Below are positions 18,905 to 27,758 of a stretch of DNA of 35,815 nucleotides, one piece after another. Under the pieces are notes generated by a model, which made no database searches, was not told the DNA's origin, and worked only from the letters and a program-made list of their open reading frames with translations. The DNA is from Clostridium sp. (lineage in GTDB: Bacteria; Bacillota; Clostridia; Acetivibrionales; Acetivibrionaceae). The stretch lies in contig JAAYTS010000168.1 in the NCBI GenBank assembly GCA_012517995.1, positions 1 through 35,815 on the forward strand, given 5' to 3'. The number at the start of each line of letters is the position of its first letter. The first letter of the stretch is position 1. Made by a program: the position numbers and the translations under genes.

Positions 18905-20134
18905 TTAATTGTCCTCCTTATTCTCTTCTAAATTTAAATTTGACAGCATATGTCCCATTTTTTCTTTTTTTGTTTTCAAATAAAATTCGTTAACTCTATT
19001 TTCTTTTATTTCAATAGGAACTCTTTCAACCAATTCTAAACCATGTCCTTTAAGCCCTACCAGCTTTTTAGGGTTATTTGTAAGAAGTTTTATTTTCTTT
19101 AAACCAAGGTCTTTTAGTATTTGAGCTCCAATTCCATACTCTCTCAAATCCGCGGGAAAACCCAATAATATATTAGCCTCAACAGTATCTTTTCCCTCGT
19201 CTTGAAGTTCATATGCCTTTACCTTGTTAACAAGTCCTATTCCTCTGCCTTCCTGACGCATGTACAAAAGAACGCCTCTTCCCTCATCATTTATTTTCTT
19301 TAAAGCAGCTTCTAACTGCTCACCACAGTCACATCTTAGTGAATGAAAGGCATCTCCCGTCAAACATTCTGAATGAACTCTAACTAATACTGGCTCATCT
19401 GTGTTGGAAACATCACCTTTTACCAATGCCACATGGTGTTCCCCATTAATAGCATTTTCATATGCAACAATTTTATATTCTCCATATTTTGTAGGCATTT
19501 TTGCCTCTGCTGCCCTTTTAATAAGTTTTTCAGTGTCTCGTCTGTAGCTTATGATATCAGCAATTGTAATAATTTTGAGATTGTGCTTTTTAACATACTC
19601 CATTAATTGTGGAGTTCTAGCCATTGTGCCATCTTCATTCATTATTTCACATATTACTCCTGCAGGATAAAGGCCTGCCATCTGTGCCAAATCTACAGCT
19701 GCTTCTGTATGCCCTGCTCTTTTTAAAACCCCACCTTCCACTGCAACTAAAGGAAAAACATGTCCAGGTCTTAAAAAATCCTCAGATTTTGCTTTCCTGT
19801 TGGCAAGTTCTTTTATTGTTTTAGCCCTTTCAAAAGCTGAAATACCTGTGGTGGTATCCTTGTGGTCCACAGTAACGGTAAAAGCAGTTTTCATATGTTC
19901 TTTATTTTTCTCAACCATGAGGTCAAGTTTTAACTCCTCTGCCCTGGATTTTGTCAAAGGTGCACAAATCATTCCCCTGCCATAAGTGGCCATAAAATTA
20001 ATACTCTCAGGGGTGGTCTTTTCTGCCGCCATCACTAAGTCCCCTTCATTTTCCCTATCCTCATCATCAATTACAACTACCATCTTTCCCTGTCTTATAT
20101 CTTCTATGGCCTCTTCTATTTTATTAAAATTCAT
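18905..20134 (-). CDS. ribBA: Bifunctional DHBP synthase / GTP cyclohydrolase II
   Basis: [84 protein letters not shown]. Confidence 0.97.
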   Translation of the reverse strand: MNFNKIEEAIEDIRQGKMVVVIDDEDRENEGDLVMAAEKTTPESINFMATYGRGMICAPLTKSRAEELKLDLMVEKNKEHMKTAFTVTVDHKDTTTGISAFERAKTIKELANRKAKSEDFLRPGHVFPLVAVEGGVLKRAGHTEAAVDLAQMAGLYPAGVICEIMNEDGTMARTPQLMEYVKKHNLKIITIADIISYRRDTEKLIKRAAEAKMPTKYGEYKIVAYENAINGEHHVALVKGDVSNTDEPVLVRVHSECLTGDAFHSLRCDCGEQLEAALKKINDEGRGVLLYMRQEGRGIGLVNKVKAYELQDEGKDTVEANILLGFPADLREYGIGAQILKDLGLKKIKLLTNNPKKLVGLKGHGLELVERVPIEIKENRVNEFYLKTKKEKMGHMLSNLNLEENKEDN

Positions 20135-20183
20135 ATTAAATCCTCCCTTCTACTGCACTAAATTACTAAAACCACATCCTTTT

Positions 20184-20837
20184 TTAAGCAAATCCGTATT
20201 CCTTTAAAAAATTTAAATCCATTTTTTTTGTCGTGTCATTCTTATACGCATCTTTATTTAACAATTTTTCAACATATTTCCCCATTATATCGCATTCAAT
20301 ATTTATTACATCTCCATATTTTTTATTTTTAAGGTTAGTCATCTCTGCTGTAAGGGGTATTAATGAAACTTTAAAACTTTTATCCCCTATGTCTGCAATT
20401 GTAAGGCTGGTTCCATCTAATGCCACCGAACCTTTTTGAACTATGTATTTTAATATATCTGAACTTGCAGTAATCTCAAGCCAAATTGCATTGTCCTCTT
20501 CTAACCTGTCAAAAACTTTTCCAGTACCGTCAATATGTCCTGTTACAATATGCCCACCTAAACGGTCTCCTAATCTTAAAGCCCTTTCAAGATTTACTTT
20601 TTCTCCCACTCTTAAACTTCCCAAATTCGTCTTTCTCATGGTCTCTGGCATAACATCAGCAGTAAAGCTGTTAGATGTAAACTTTGTAACAGTTAAGCAT
20701 ATCCCATTTACAGCTATACTGTCCCCAACCTTTACATCCTGTATAACCTTTTGGCACTGAACAGTCAGTTTAATTGATTGACTTGACGGAATTATTTCCT
20801 TTAGTGTTCCAATTTCTTCCACAATACCAGTAAACAT
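20184..20837 (-). CDS. ribE: Riboflavin synthase alpha subunit
   Basis: MFTGIVEEIGTL; VNGICLTVT; NLERALRLGDRLGGHIVTGHIDGTG; DGTSLTIA. ATG 20837 favoured over GTG 20846. Confidence 0.96.
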   Translation of the reverse strand: MFTGIVEEIGTLKEIIPSSQSIKLTVQCQKVIQDVKVGDSIAVNGICLTVTKFTSNSFTADVMPETMRKTNLGSLRVGEKVNLERALRLGDRLGGHIVTGHIDGTGKVFDRLEEDNAIWLEITASSDILKYIVQKGSVALDGTSLTIADIGDKSFKVSLIPLTAEMTNLKNKKYGDVINIECDIMGKYVEKLLNKDAYKNDTTKKMDLNFLKEYGFA

Positions 20838-20858
20838 ATTCTTCACCTGTTTCTTTTT

Positions 20859-21953
20859 TTATTTCTCAAGGTATCCTTCAATTAGTATATCACTACCATA
20901 TCTTTTTATTGAAAGATTTTTTACTTCCAATGCATCTTCCATTTTATCTATTCCACATCCTTCAACAGGAGTAACAGCATTTTTGCCCCCCACTATCTTT
21001 GGCGCTACAAAAAACATAACTTTATCTACTATTTTTGAAGAAATAGCATAGCTGTTAAGGGTTCCCCCTCCTTCTAGTAATATGCTGTCTATATTAATTT
21101 TATATAGTTCATCCATTAATAATTCTAAATCCACATGTTCCCCTTCTGTTTTTATTATCTTTACACCTTTTTCTATTAATCTTTCCTCTTTGTCTTTATC
21201 AATGGAATAAGTGGTGGCAAGAATAACAGGTGCTTTTGAATGAGAATTAAATACATTGCTGTCCTCTGGCACAATCCCCCTGCCGTCTACAATGATTCTT
21301 ACAGGGTCTTTCCCCGCCTTCTCCTCAAGCCTTGTAGTCAAAAATGGATTGTCTTTTATTACTGTATTTGAACCCACCATTATAGCCGACACCCTGTCTC
21401 TTATAATATGCACATATCGCCTTGCTTCAGTCCCTGTAATCCACTTAGAACTTCCTGTAAAAGTTGCAATTTTCCCGTCTAAAGTCATGGCAGTTTTCAT
21501 AATTACAAAAGGCCTTTTATTTACCACATAATTTATAAATATTTCATTTAAAGCCCTTGCCTCTTTTTCCATTACCCCTACTTCGACTTCTACCCCTGCT
21601 TCTTTTAAAATATTTACTCCCCTGCCTGATACCTTAGGATTAGGGTCTATCATTGCTATAACAACTTTTTTTATTCCAGCCTCTATAATTGCCTTCACGC
21701 AGGGCGGGGTTCTTCCGTAATGGGAGCAAGGCTCTAAATTTACATACATTGTACTTCCGGCAACAGAAGAGGTGGCATTTTTAATTGCACAAACTTCCCC
21801 ATGACTTTCTCCTACCACTTCATGAAACCCTTCAGAAATAATTTTGCCGTCTTTTACAATAACAGCCCCTACAAGAGGATTTGGATTTGTTCTTCCCCAT
21901 CCTCCCTTTGCCAACTCTATAGCTCTTTTCATGTAAAATTCATGACTATGCAT
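20859..21953 (-). CDS. ribD: Bifunctional riboflavin deaminase/reductase RibD
   Basis: MKRAIELAKGGWGRTNPNPLVGAVIV; MYVNLEPCSHYGRTPPCVKAII; MKTAMTLDGKIATFTGSSKWITG. ATG 21953 has GGAG upstream; the track start at 22001 is unlikely. Confidence 0.95.
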   Translation of the reverse strand: MHSHEFYMKRAIELAKGGWGRTNPNPLVGAVIVKDGKIISEGFHEVVGESHGEVCAIKNATSSVAGSTMYVNLEPCSHYGRTPPCVKAIIEAGIKKVVIAMIDPNPKVSGRGVNILKEAGVEVEVGVMEKEARALNEIFINYVVNKRPFVIMKTAMTLDGKIATFTGSSKWITGTEARRYVHIIRDRVSAIMVGSNTVIKDNPFLTTRLEEKAGKDPVRIIVDGRGIVPEDSNVFNSHSKAPVILATTYSIDKDKEERLIEKGVKIIKTEGEHVDLELLMDELYKINIDSILLEGGGTLNSYAISSKIVDKVMFFVAPKIVGGKNAVTPVEGCGIDKMEDALEVKNLSIKRYGSDILIEGYLEK

Positions 21954-22027
21954 AAAAAAACTCCATTCTATCAATTTAAACTTGTCAAAAATTTCAAACA
22001 ATATACACTTAGTGAAAATTTTAAATA

Positions 22028-22060
22028 AAAAACTCCCCTAAAAATTTACAGGGAGTATTT
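22028..22060 (-). terminator. Attenuator terminator between FMN riboswitch and ribD
   Basis: Minus strand ACTCCCTGTAAATTTTTAGGGGAGTTTTTTATTT. Confidence 0.85.
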
Positions 22061-22080
22061 ATACCAGCATAAGAGTTAAT

Positions 22081-22226
22081 TATCTTCTACCATCCAGACT
22101 TTCACGTACAAAGACGTTTAACTGTCGGCTCTGGACTTTGACCAGATCTGCCACTTAAGGCTCGTGGGCTTGCAGAAGCTCTCTGCCTACCACCGGTAAG
22201 GAATTTCACCTATCCCTGAAGATATA
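22081..22226 (-). ncRNA. FMN riboswitch (RFN element)
   Basis: Minus strand TATCTTCAGGGATAGGTGAAATTCCTTACCGGTGGTAGGCAGAGAGC...AGCCCACGAGCC...TCTGGTCAAAGTCCAGAGCCGACAGT...GTGAAAGTCTGGATGGTAGAAGATA: conserved RFN core with closing P1. Confidence 0.97.
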
Positions 22227-22361
22227 TATTAATTTTTAATAAAATATACCATAGTAATACCTTTTAGTCAAGAAATTTTCTACAAATTATAATGTGATTT
22301 TAATTGTAGTTAGATGCATTCTAATTGTTTATTAATATGTTTTAATTGTATATAAATGTAC

Positions 22362-22389
22362 TTGACAGAATGCATCTTTGTGATATAAT
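22362..22389 (+). promoter_or_regulatory. Putative sigmaA promoter of metF
   Basis: TTGACA (22362-22367), 16-nt spacer, TATAAT (22384-22389). Confidence 0.75.
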
Positions 22390-22438
22390 TCTTTATAGTA
22401 AATATTTCTATTATATATAAAAAAAGAGGAGATTAGAA

Positions 22439-23311
22439 ATGAAACTTATTGAATTATTTAAAACCAAAAAACCTGTTATATCCTTTGAAATATTTCCCCC
22501 CAAACTTGATATGCCTATAGAATCCATATATGACAAATTAGAAGATTTTAAAAAGCTAAATCCTGATTATATAAGCGTAACCTATGGGGCAGGAGGCAGT
22601 GCCAAAGACCGTACCATTGAAATTGCATCAAAAATAAAAAAAGACTACCATATAGAAAGCATGGCACATTTTACATGTGTGGGTCATTCTAAAGAAGAAA
22701 TAGATTCTTTGATAGATTCTTTAGAAAATCAGGGACTAGAAAATGTTTTAGCCTTGAGGGGAGACCCACCCAGAGACCAACCTGATTTTGATTTTAGTAA
22801 AAATGTGTACCAATACGCAAGCCAACTTATAGAACATATTAAAAAAAGAAGTAATCTATGTATAGCTGCTGCTGCTTATGCAGAAGGACATGTAGACAGT
22901 CACCGTATTAAAGATGACCTTATAAATTTAAAAAATAAAGTGGATACTGGAGTTGACTTTCTAGTTACACAACTGTTTTTTGATAACAGAATATTTTATG
23001 ATTTTTTAGACAGGGCTATTTCATTAGGAATTACCTGTCCTGTAACACCTGGTATTATGCCTGTTTTTAGGGCAGACCAAATAAAAAGAATAGCATCCCT
23101 TTGTGGTGCATCAATTCCTGCTGAGCTGGTTATTGTTATGGATAAGTACGGTGACAATCCAGATGACATGCTAAAAGCAGGCATAGAATATGCATGTAAC
23201 CAAATGCAGGATTTAATAGACAACGGAGTGGATGGCATTCATCTTTTAACTATGAACAGAGCCAAATCCACAAGAAAAATTCTTGAAAACCTTAATTTAT
23301 TAAAAAAATAA
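22439..23311 (+). CDS. metF: 5,10-methylenetetrahydrofolate reductase
   Basis: KPVISFEIFPPK; DYISVTYGAGGS; NVLALRGDPPRDQPDFDF; DFLVTQLFFDN; VTPGIMPV. SD AGAGGAG upstream. Confidence 0.95.
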   Translation: MKLIELFKTKKPVISFEIFPPKLDMPIESIYDKLEDFKKLNPDYISVTYGAGGSAKDRTIEIASKIKKDYHIESMAHFTCVGHSKEEIDSLIDSLENQGLENVLALRGDPPRDQPDFDFSKNVYQYASQLIEHIKKRSNLCIAAAAYAEGHVDSHRIKDDLINLKNKVDTGVDFLVTQLFFDNRIFYDFLDRAISLGITCPVTPGIMPVFRADQIKRIASLCGASIPAELVIVMDKYGDNPDDMLKAGIEYACNQMQDLIDNGVDGIHLLTMNRAKSTRKILENLNLLKK

Positions 23312-23326
23312 ACATACAATAATTTT

Positions 23327-23353
23327 AAACTCCACTTTAAAGTGGAGTTTTTG
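23327..23353. terminator. Bidirectional terminator shared by metF and spoIVFB
   Basis: AAACTCCACTTT/AAAGTGGAGTTT perfect inverted repeat with flanking A/T tracts. Confidence 0.8.
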
Positions 23354-24215
23354 CATAATCTTCAAATAAATCTTTAAAAGAAACATTTGCATTATATTTA
23401 ACTGCATAATCTAAAATTTCTTGTTCTGTAACCACCCTGACAAGGTTCATACTTTCATTTAATATATATATAATATGGAATCTGTCAAAATCCATACTTT
23501 TTATAACATCCCCTAAGCTCTTTGTCTCCAGAACTGCCAGCTCTCTTACAGGATAAATACCTTTCTTTCTAAATCTTGAACCCCTGTATACAATATTTTT
23601 AATATTCATTAATGCTACCTCCATTTTATTATTTTTTAAAGTAAATAAAAAATATATCACTAAAACTAATAAACTGACATTATATCCACTAGAAAAATAT
23701 TGAATCATTCCAAAAAAAGACAGTAGCACTAAAAATATTAGGGATATTTTCCTTATATATTTTGAAGCTTTAAATAAACCCAGTTTTACTTCAAAAATAT
23801 CTTTTAAAAGTCTTCCCCCATCCAAAGGGAATATAGGTAGCAAATTAAATACAGCCAACGAAATGTTAGCATAGATAAAAAAAAGCATATCATTTAAACA
23901 ATATGCTTTTAAAATAAAACATACAGTGAAAAACAGAAGGTTCGCAATGGGACCACTTATATTTATAAAACTGCGCTTTGCTAAAGACAAATTATTGTAC
24001 TTAATAGTGGCATATATTCCTATGGGAGATATTTTAACTGCCTGTAATTTAGCATTCATTAATTTAGCTGCAAAAATATGAGCCAACTCATGAACTATCA
24101 TTGAAAAAAATATAATAAAGTACTCAATGTAATAATCCAAATATATTATTATTGGAACAAAAACAACAAATGTAGGATTTATCTTTATTTTAATAAATTC
24201 TTTTATTTTACACAT
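23337..24215 (-). CDS. spoIVFB: SpoIVFB-like M50 site-2 metalloprotease
   Basis: MIVHELAHIFAAKLM (HExxH), FNLLPIFPLDGGRLLKDI, CBS-like C-terminus; context mreBCD-minCDE-SpoIVFA. Confidence 0.88.
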   Translation of the reverse strand: MCKIKEFIKIKINPTFVVFVPIIIYLDYYIEYFIIFFSMIVHELAHIFAAKLMNAKLQAVKISPIGIYATIKYNNLSLAKRSFINISGPIANLLFFTVCFILKAYCLNDMLFFIYANISLAVFNLLPIFPLDGGRLLKDIFEVKLGLFKASKYIRKISLIFLVLLSFFGMIQYFSSGYNVSLLVLVIYFLFTLKNNKMEVALMNIKNIVYRGSRFRKKGIYPVRELAVLETKSLGDVIKSMDFDRFHIIYILNESMNLVRVVTEQEILDYAVKYNANVSFKDLFEDYAKTPL

Positions 24216-25122
24216 CTTGCTCAGCTAAAACACCAATATAATCTAAGGGATTTACAGGTATATCATTTTTAAGCATTACCAAATAAAGAGATGGATTTTT
24301 AAAATTGCCTGAATTGCCTACTTTCGCTATAACATCCCCTTTGCTAATATATTGACCTTTTTCCACTAACAACTCAGAACAGTTGAAGTAAATTATTCTT
24401 ACATCCTTTTTATGTTTTACTTCTATAAACATCCCCTTCTCTATATCCTTCCCAACTTCCAACACTTCCCCATTATAAGCTGCCCTTATAGGTGTCCCTG
24501 TTTCAGCTTCAATATTAATGCCTTCATGATACCCTTTAGAATCCTTTGACGAATCTATTTTTTCCCCAAAAAAGCAGGATATTGTTCCTCCTACAGGAAT
24601 GATAAATGAATATTCCTTGTTCTCTAAATGAAAATCCTTATAATCTCCATCACTCTCATCAACATTATAACTTATACTATCTACCATTTTTTCTTCTAAA
24701 AACTCTTCACCATACAAATCTCTTTCCTCTAAGCTTAGATTTTTATAATCATAGTTTGCAGCGCCATCATTTATAATATCATCCTTTATATTGTAGTCAT
24801 CCCCCTTATCATCTGATATTGCAATTTGTTTTTGATTTTCATCATCTATTTTTTGAATAAAAGTGTCCATTTTTTGAAAAAATCCCTTAATATCAATATT
24901 ATAAGTTAGTACATTTATTATTTTATTTTCAAAATAATTTGTAACAGGGCTGTTTATCCCCTTGATAATTGCTGCAAAAGCTATTATCAATATGCACAAA
25001 ATCACCTGCAATATAATCTTTTGAATTATATTGAAAGATTTTCTCTCATACTTTGACCTTTTAACTTTTCTTGTCCTTCTCCTATATTGCATTGACTGCC
25101 TAGGATATCTGTTTCTTATCAT
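24208..25122 (-). CDS. spoIVFA: SpoIVFA-like membrane protein with degenerate M23/LytM domain
   Basis: N-terminal TM (IILQVILCILIIAFAAI); C-terminal LytM-like GYHEGINIEAETGTPIRAAYNGEVLEVG...YISKGDVIAKVGNSG. ATG 25122 with GGAAG favoured. Confidence 0.8.
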   Translation of the reverse strand: MIRNRYPRQSMQYRRRTRKVKRSKYERKSFNIIQKIILQVILCILIIAFAAIIKGINSPVTNYFENKIINVLTYNIDIKGFFQKMDTFIQKIDDENQKQIAISDDKGDDYNIKDDIINDGAANYDYKNLSLEERDLYGEEFLEEKMVDSISYNVDESDGDYKDFHLENKEYSFIIPVGGTISCFFGEKIDSSKDSKGYHEGINIEAETGTPIRAAYNGEVLEVGKDIEKGMFIEVKHKKDVRIIYFNCSELLVEKGQYISKGDVIAKVGNSGNFKNPSLYLVMLKNDIPVNPLDYIGVLAEQDV

Positions 25123-25204
25123 AATATCTTCCACTTGTATAGCACATCCTCATATAGTAAAAATTTGTACCACAGTAAATTATATTTTTTTGTTTTATGG
25201 AATA

Positions 25205-25240
25205 TTACAAAAAAACCTCCTAATAAAAGAGGTTTTTGCG
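25205..25240. terminator. Hairpin terminator downstream of mgsA
   Basis: aaaaacctc-ctaataaaa-gaggttttt, 9-bp perfect stem with T tract on the minus strand. Confidence 0.75.
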
Positions 25241-25278
25241 TTTATTTTTTATATGTTTTTTTTAAGTTAATTTATTTA

Positions 25279-25668
25279 TTAAATCAATTCTCTCCAATCC
25301 AAATCCCCTCTTTCCAGACCTTTTATTAGTATCTCGGCTGTCCCAAGGTTTGTGGCAAAGGGAATGTTGTTCATATCACATAATTTAAGCAGATAATTTA
25401 TATCTGGTTCGTGAGATTTTGCAGTCAAAGGGTCTCTGAAAAAAATAACAAGATCCAATTCATTGTAAGCAGCCCTTGCTCCTATTTGCTGCTCTCCCAT
25501 TAATCCAGGAAGGAATTTTTCTATTTTAAGACCTGCTGATTCAATGATTACGGCACCAGTAGTCCCAGTAGCAAAAAGATTATGCTCTTTAAGTATATTC
25601 TTATAGGCAATACAAAAAGACACCATTAATTCTTTTTTCTTATCATGAGCAATTAAAGCAATATTCAT
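25279..25668 (-). CDS. mgsA: Methylglyoxal synthase
   Basis: [63 protein letters not shown]. Confidence 0.96.
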   Translation of the reverse strand: MNIALIAHDKKKELMVSFCIAYKNILKEHNLFATGTTGAVIIESAGLKIEKFLPGLMGEQQIGARAAYNELDLVIFFRDPLTAKSHEPDINYLLKLCDMNNIPFATNLGTAEILIKGLERGDLDWRELI

Positions 25669-25686
25669 ATTATCATTCCAAACAGT

Positions 25687-25971
25687 CTATTTACCACTAT
25701 TTTTCACTTTCCTAATGGGTATATTAGCCACCAAAGCTGGAACAACTCCATCTCCTTCTTCTGCCCTTGTTCTAGTCATCTTAATGTCTAAAGCATTCTC
25801 ATCCACATCCATGTAATTTGAAATAACTTTAATTATTTCTCCTTTTACCATCTCTAAAAACTGAGGAGAAACGTTTGCCCTGTCATGGATTATCACCAAT
25901 TTAAGTCTCTCTTTGGCAAAATCTTTGGAATTTTTAGACTTGCCAAAAATCTTTGAAAAATCAAAAAACAT
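25687..25971 (-). CDS. minE: Cell division topological specificity factor MinE
   Basis: AKERLKLVIIHDRANVSPQFLEMVKGEIIKVISNYMDVD; next to minD. Confidence 0.95.
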   Translation of the reverse strand: MFFDFSKIFGKSKNSKDFAKERLKLVIIHDRANVSPQFLEMVKGEIIKVISNYMDVDENALDIKMTRTRAEEGDGVVPALVANIPIRKVKNSGK

Positions 25972-25984
25972 AATTCTCCTCCTC

Positions 25985-26785
25985 TCAATTTGCCTTCAAA
26001 CCAAATAACTTCCTTATCTTAAATATAAAACCTTCTTCATTTTCTAAATTTAGCAGTGGAACATCCTGCCCCATTATTCTTTTTGTTATTGCCCTATACG
26101 CTTCCCCTGCAAGGGATTTGTTGTCGACTACTGCTGGTTCTCCCTTGTTTGTAGACACAATTATTTTTTCATCATCGGGAACAACGCCTATAAGGTCTAT
26201 TGCAAGAATATCTATAATATCGTCAATGGACATCATATCCCCACGTTTTACCATATCATGTCTAACTCTGTTGATGAGAAGTTTTGGATTTCTAACATCA
26301 TTAGCCTCTAAAAGACCTATAATCCTATCTGCATCTCTGACAGCTGAAACTTCTGGAGTTGTAACTACTATAGCCCTGCTTGCACCTGCAATTGCATTTT
26401 TAAATCCCTGTTCAATACCTGCAGGACAATCCACTAATATATAGTCAAATTCCTGTTTTAATTCTTCACACAGATTAAGCATTTGTTCGGGAGTTATGGC
26501 TGACTTATCCCTGGTTTGAGCTGCTGGTAAAAGAAATAAACCTGCATATCTTTTATCTTTTATTAATGCTTGTTTTAATCTGCATGTACCTTCAACAACG
26601 TCTACAATGTCATACACTATCCTATTTTCAAGTCCCATTACCACATCTAGATTTCTAAGTCCTATATCAGTATCAAGTAAAACTACCTTTTTACCTTCTA
26701 ATGCTAAACCTGTTCCAATATTAGCAGTGGAAGTTGTTTTTCCTACTCCGCCTTTTCCTGAAGTTATTACTATAACCTCTCCCAT
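25985..26785 (-). CDS. minD: Septum site-determining ATPase MinD
   Basis: VIVITSGKGGVGKTTSTANIGTGLALEGKKVVLLDTDIGLRNLDVVMGLENRIVYDIVDV; C-terminal amphipathic helix GFIFKIRKLFGLK. Confidence 0.98.
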   Translation of the reverse strand: MGEVIVITSGKGGVGKTTSTANIGTGLALEGKKVVLLDTDIGLRNLDVVMGLENRIVYDIVDVVEGTCRLKQALIKDKRYAGLFLLPAAQTRDKSAITPEQMLNLCEELKQEFDYILVDCPAGIEQGFKNAIAGASRAIVVTTPEVSAVRDADRIIGLLEANDVRNPKLLINRVRHDMVKRGDMMSIDDIIDILAIDLIGVVPDDEKIIVSTNKGEPAVVDNKSLAGEAYRAITKRIMGQDVPLLNLENEEGFIFKIRKLFGLKAN

Positions 26786-27023
26786 TTATGTTTACCTCCC
26801 AACATGTAATCAATTAAGAATGTTAAAAACAAAAGATACTGTGCATAAAATATTTAAAGAATAATACTTTTATTTATTTTTCAGAAAATTTTTATAAACC
26901 CTCAACTAAACTATATATTTCTTTTAGCAATTTGTCAATTACACATTTATCATTTTAAGACGAAAATTTAAAATTTTACATTTTAATGAATTCATGTAAT
27001 TTTTTGTCGTGTTTTAAAATGTT

Positions 27024-27722
27024 TTAACCTTTAGAAGGCAGATACCTGTCAATATATACAAAATTATCTTTTATATAAGCCATTTCAGGTATAAATTGAC
27101 TTTCTGCTTGTTTATCATCTGGTGAACGAGTAATTACATCAGCTATTCTTAACTGGGTTGGATACAAATTCAGTGCAGCAACTATTGCCTCCTTGTTGCC
27201 ATTATAGCCTGCATGAACAATTCCCCTTAAAGAACCCATCACCACTACATTGCCTGCAGCAATCACTTCCCCTCCGGGATTTACATCTCCTATAACCACT
27301 ATGTTACCGTCAAAACGCAACAACTGCCCTGAACGAACTGTGCCCTTATGAAATTTTGTAATTCCCTCTTCTATACCTTTAAAGTAAAAATTGCTCATCT
27401 TTATTATTGGATGTGGCTTTGGAGCAGTTTCTTTTTTTACTTTCACTGGTATCTGGGTATCTTTTTCAAAACTTTTAATTTTTGCACCACTCTTGTTTTT
27501 CAAAATTTCAAATATTTTGTTTTCTTCTTCTTCTGAAAGTTTTTTCCCCCTATATTTCACTTTAAGATTAGCGCCTTTAAAAAATCTTTCGTTAGAGGAA
27601 ATTTTTTCCTCCATTTCCTCTAAAATGGTTTCAAAATCCACTTCTTCTTTCATAATTACAATCAAACTATCTAGTGAACCCTTGAAAACTATGCTATTAT
27701 TCCTCATATTTACTTCCTCCAT
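27024..27722 (-). CDS. minC: Septum site-determining protein MinC
   Basis: VRSGQLLRFDGNIVVIGDVNPGGEVIAAGNVVVMGSLRGIVHAG. Start ambiguous (27722 or 27707), each with its own GGAGG. Confidence 0.93.
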   Translation of the reverse strand: MEEVNMRNNSIVFKGSLDSLIVIMKEEVDFETILEEMEEKISSNERFFKGANLKVKYRGKKLSEEEENKIFEILKNKSGAKIKSFEKDTQIPVKVKKETAPKPHPIIKMSNFYFKGIEEGITKFHKGTVRSGQLLRFDGNIVVIGDVNPGGEVIAAGNVVVMGSLRGIVHAGYNGNKEAIVAALNLYPTQLRIADVITRSPDDKQAESQFIPEMAYIKDNFVYIDRYLPSKG

Positions 27723-27736
27723 TTTACTTCCTCCAT
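27709..27736 (-). repeat. Perfect 14-bp tandem duplication covering the minC SD/start region
   Basis: tttacttcctccat at 27709-27722 and again at 27723-27736 (plus-strand reading). Confidence 0.97.
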
Positions 27737-27758
27737 AATAAAATAACATAAAATTAAT

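Noticed and set aside
22230-22438. SAM riboswitch or T-box upstream of metF
   Set aside because: No conserved SAM-I or T-box sequence found; only the promoter and the repeats reported above.
26118-26864. Plus-strand ORFs opposite minD
   Set aside because: Antisense shadows of minD codons; no SD or domain.
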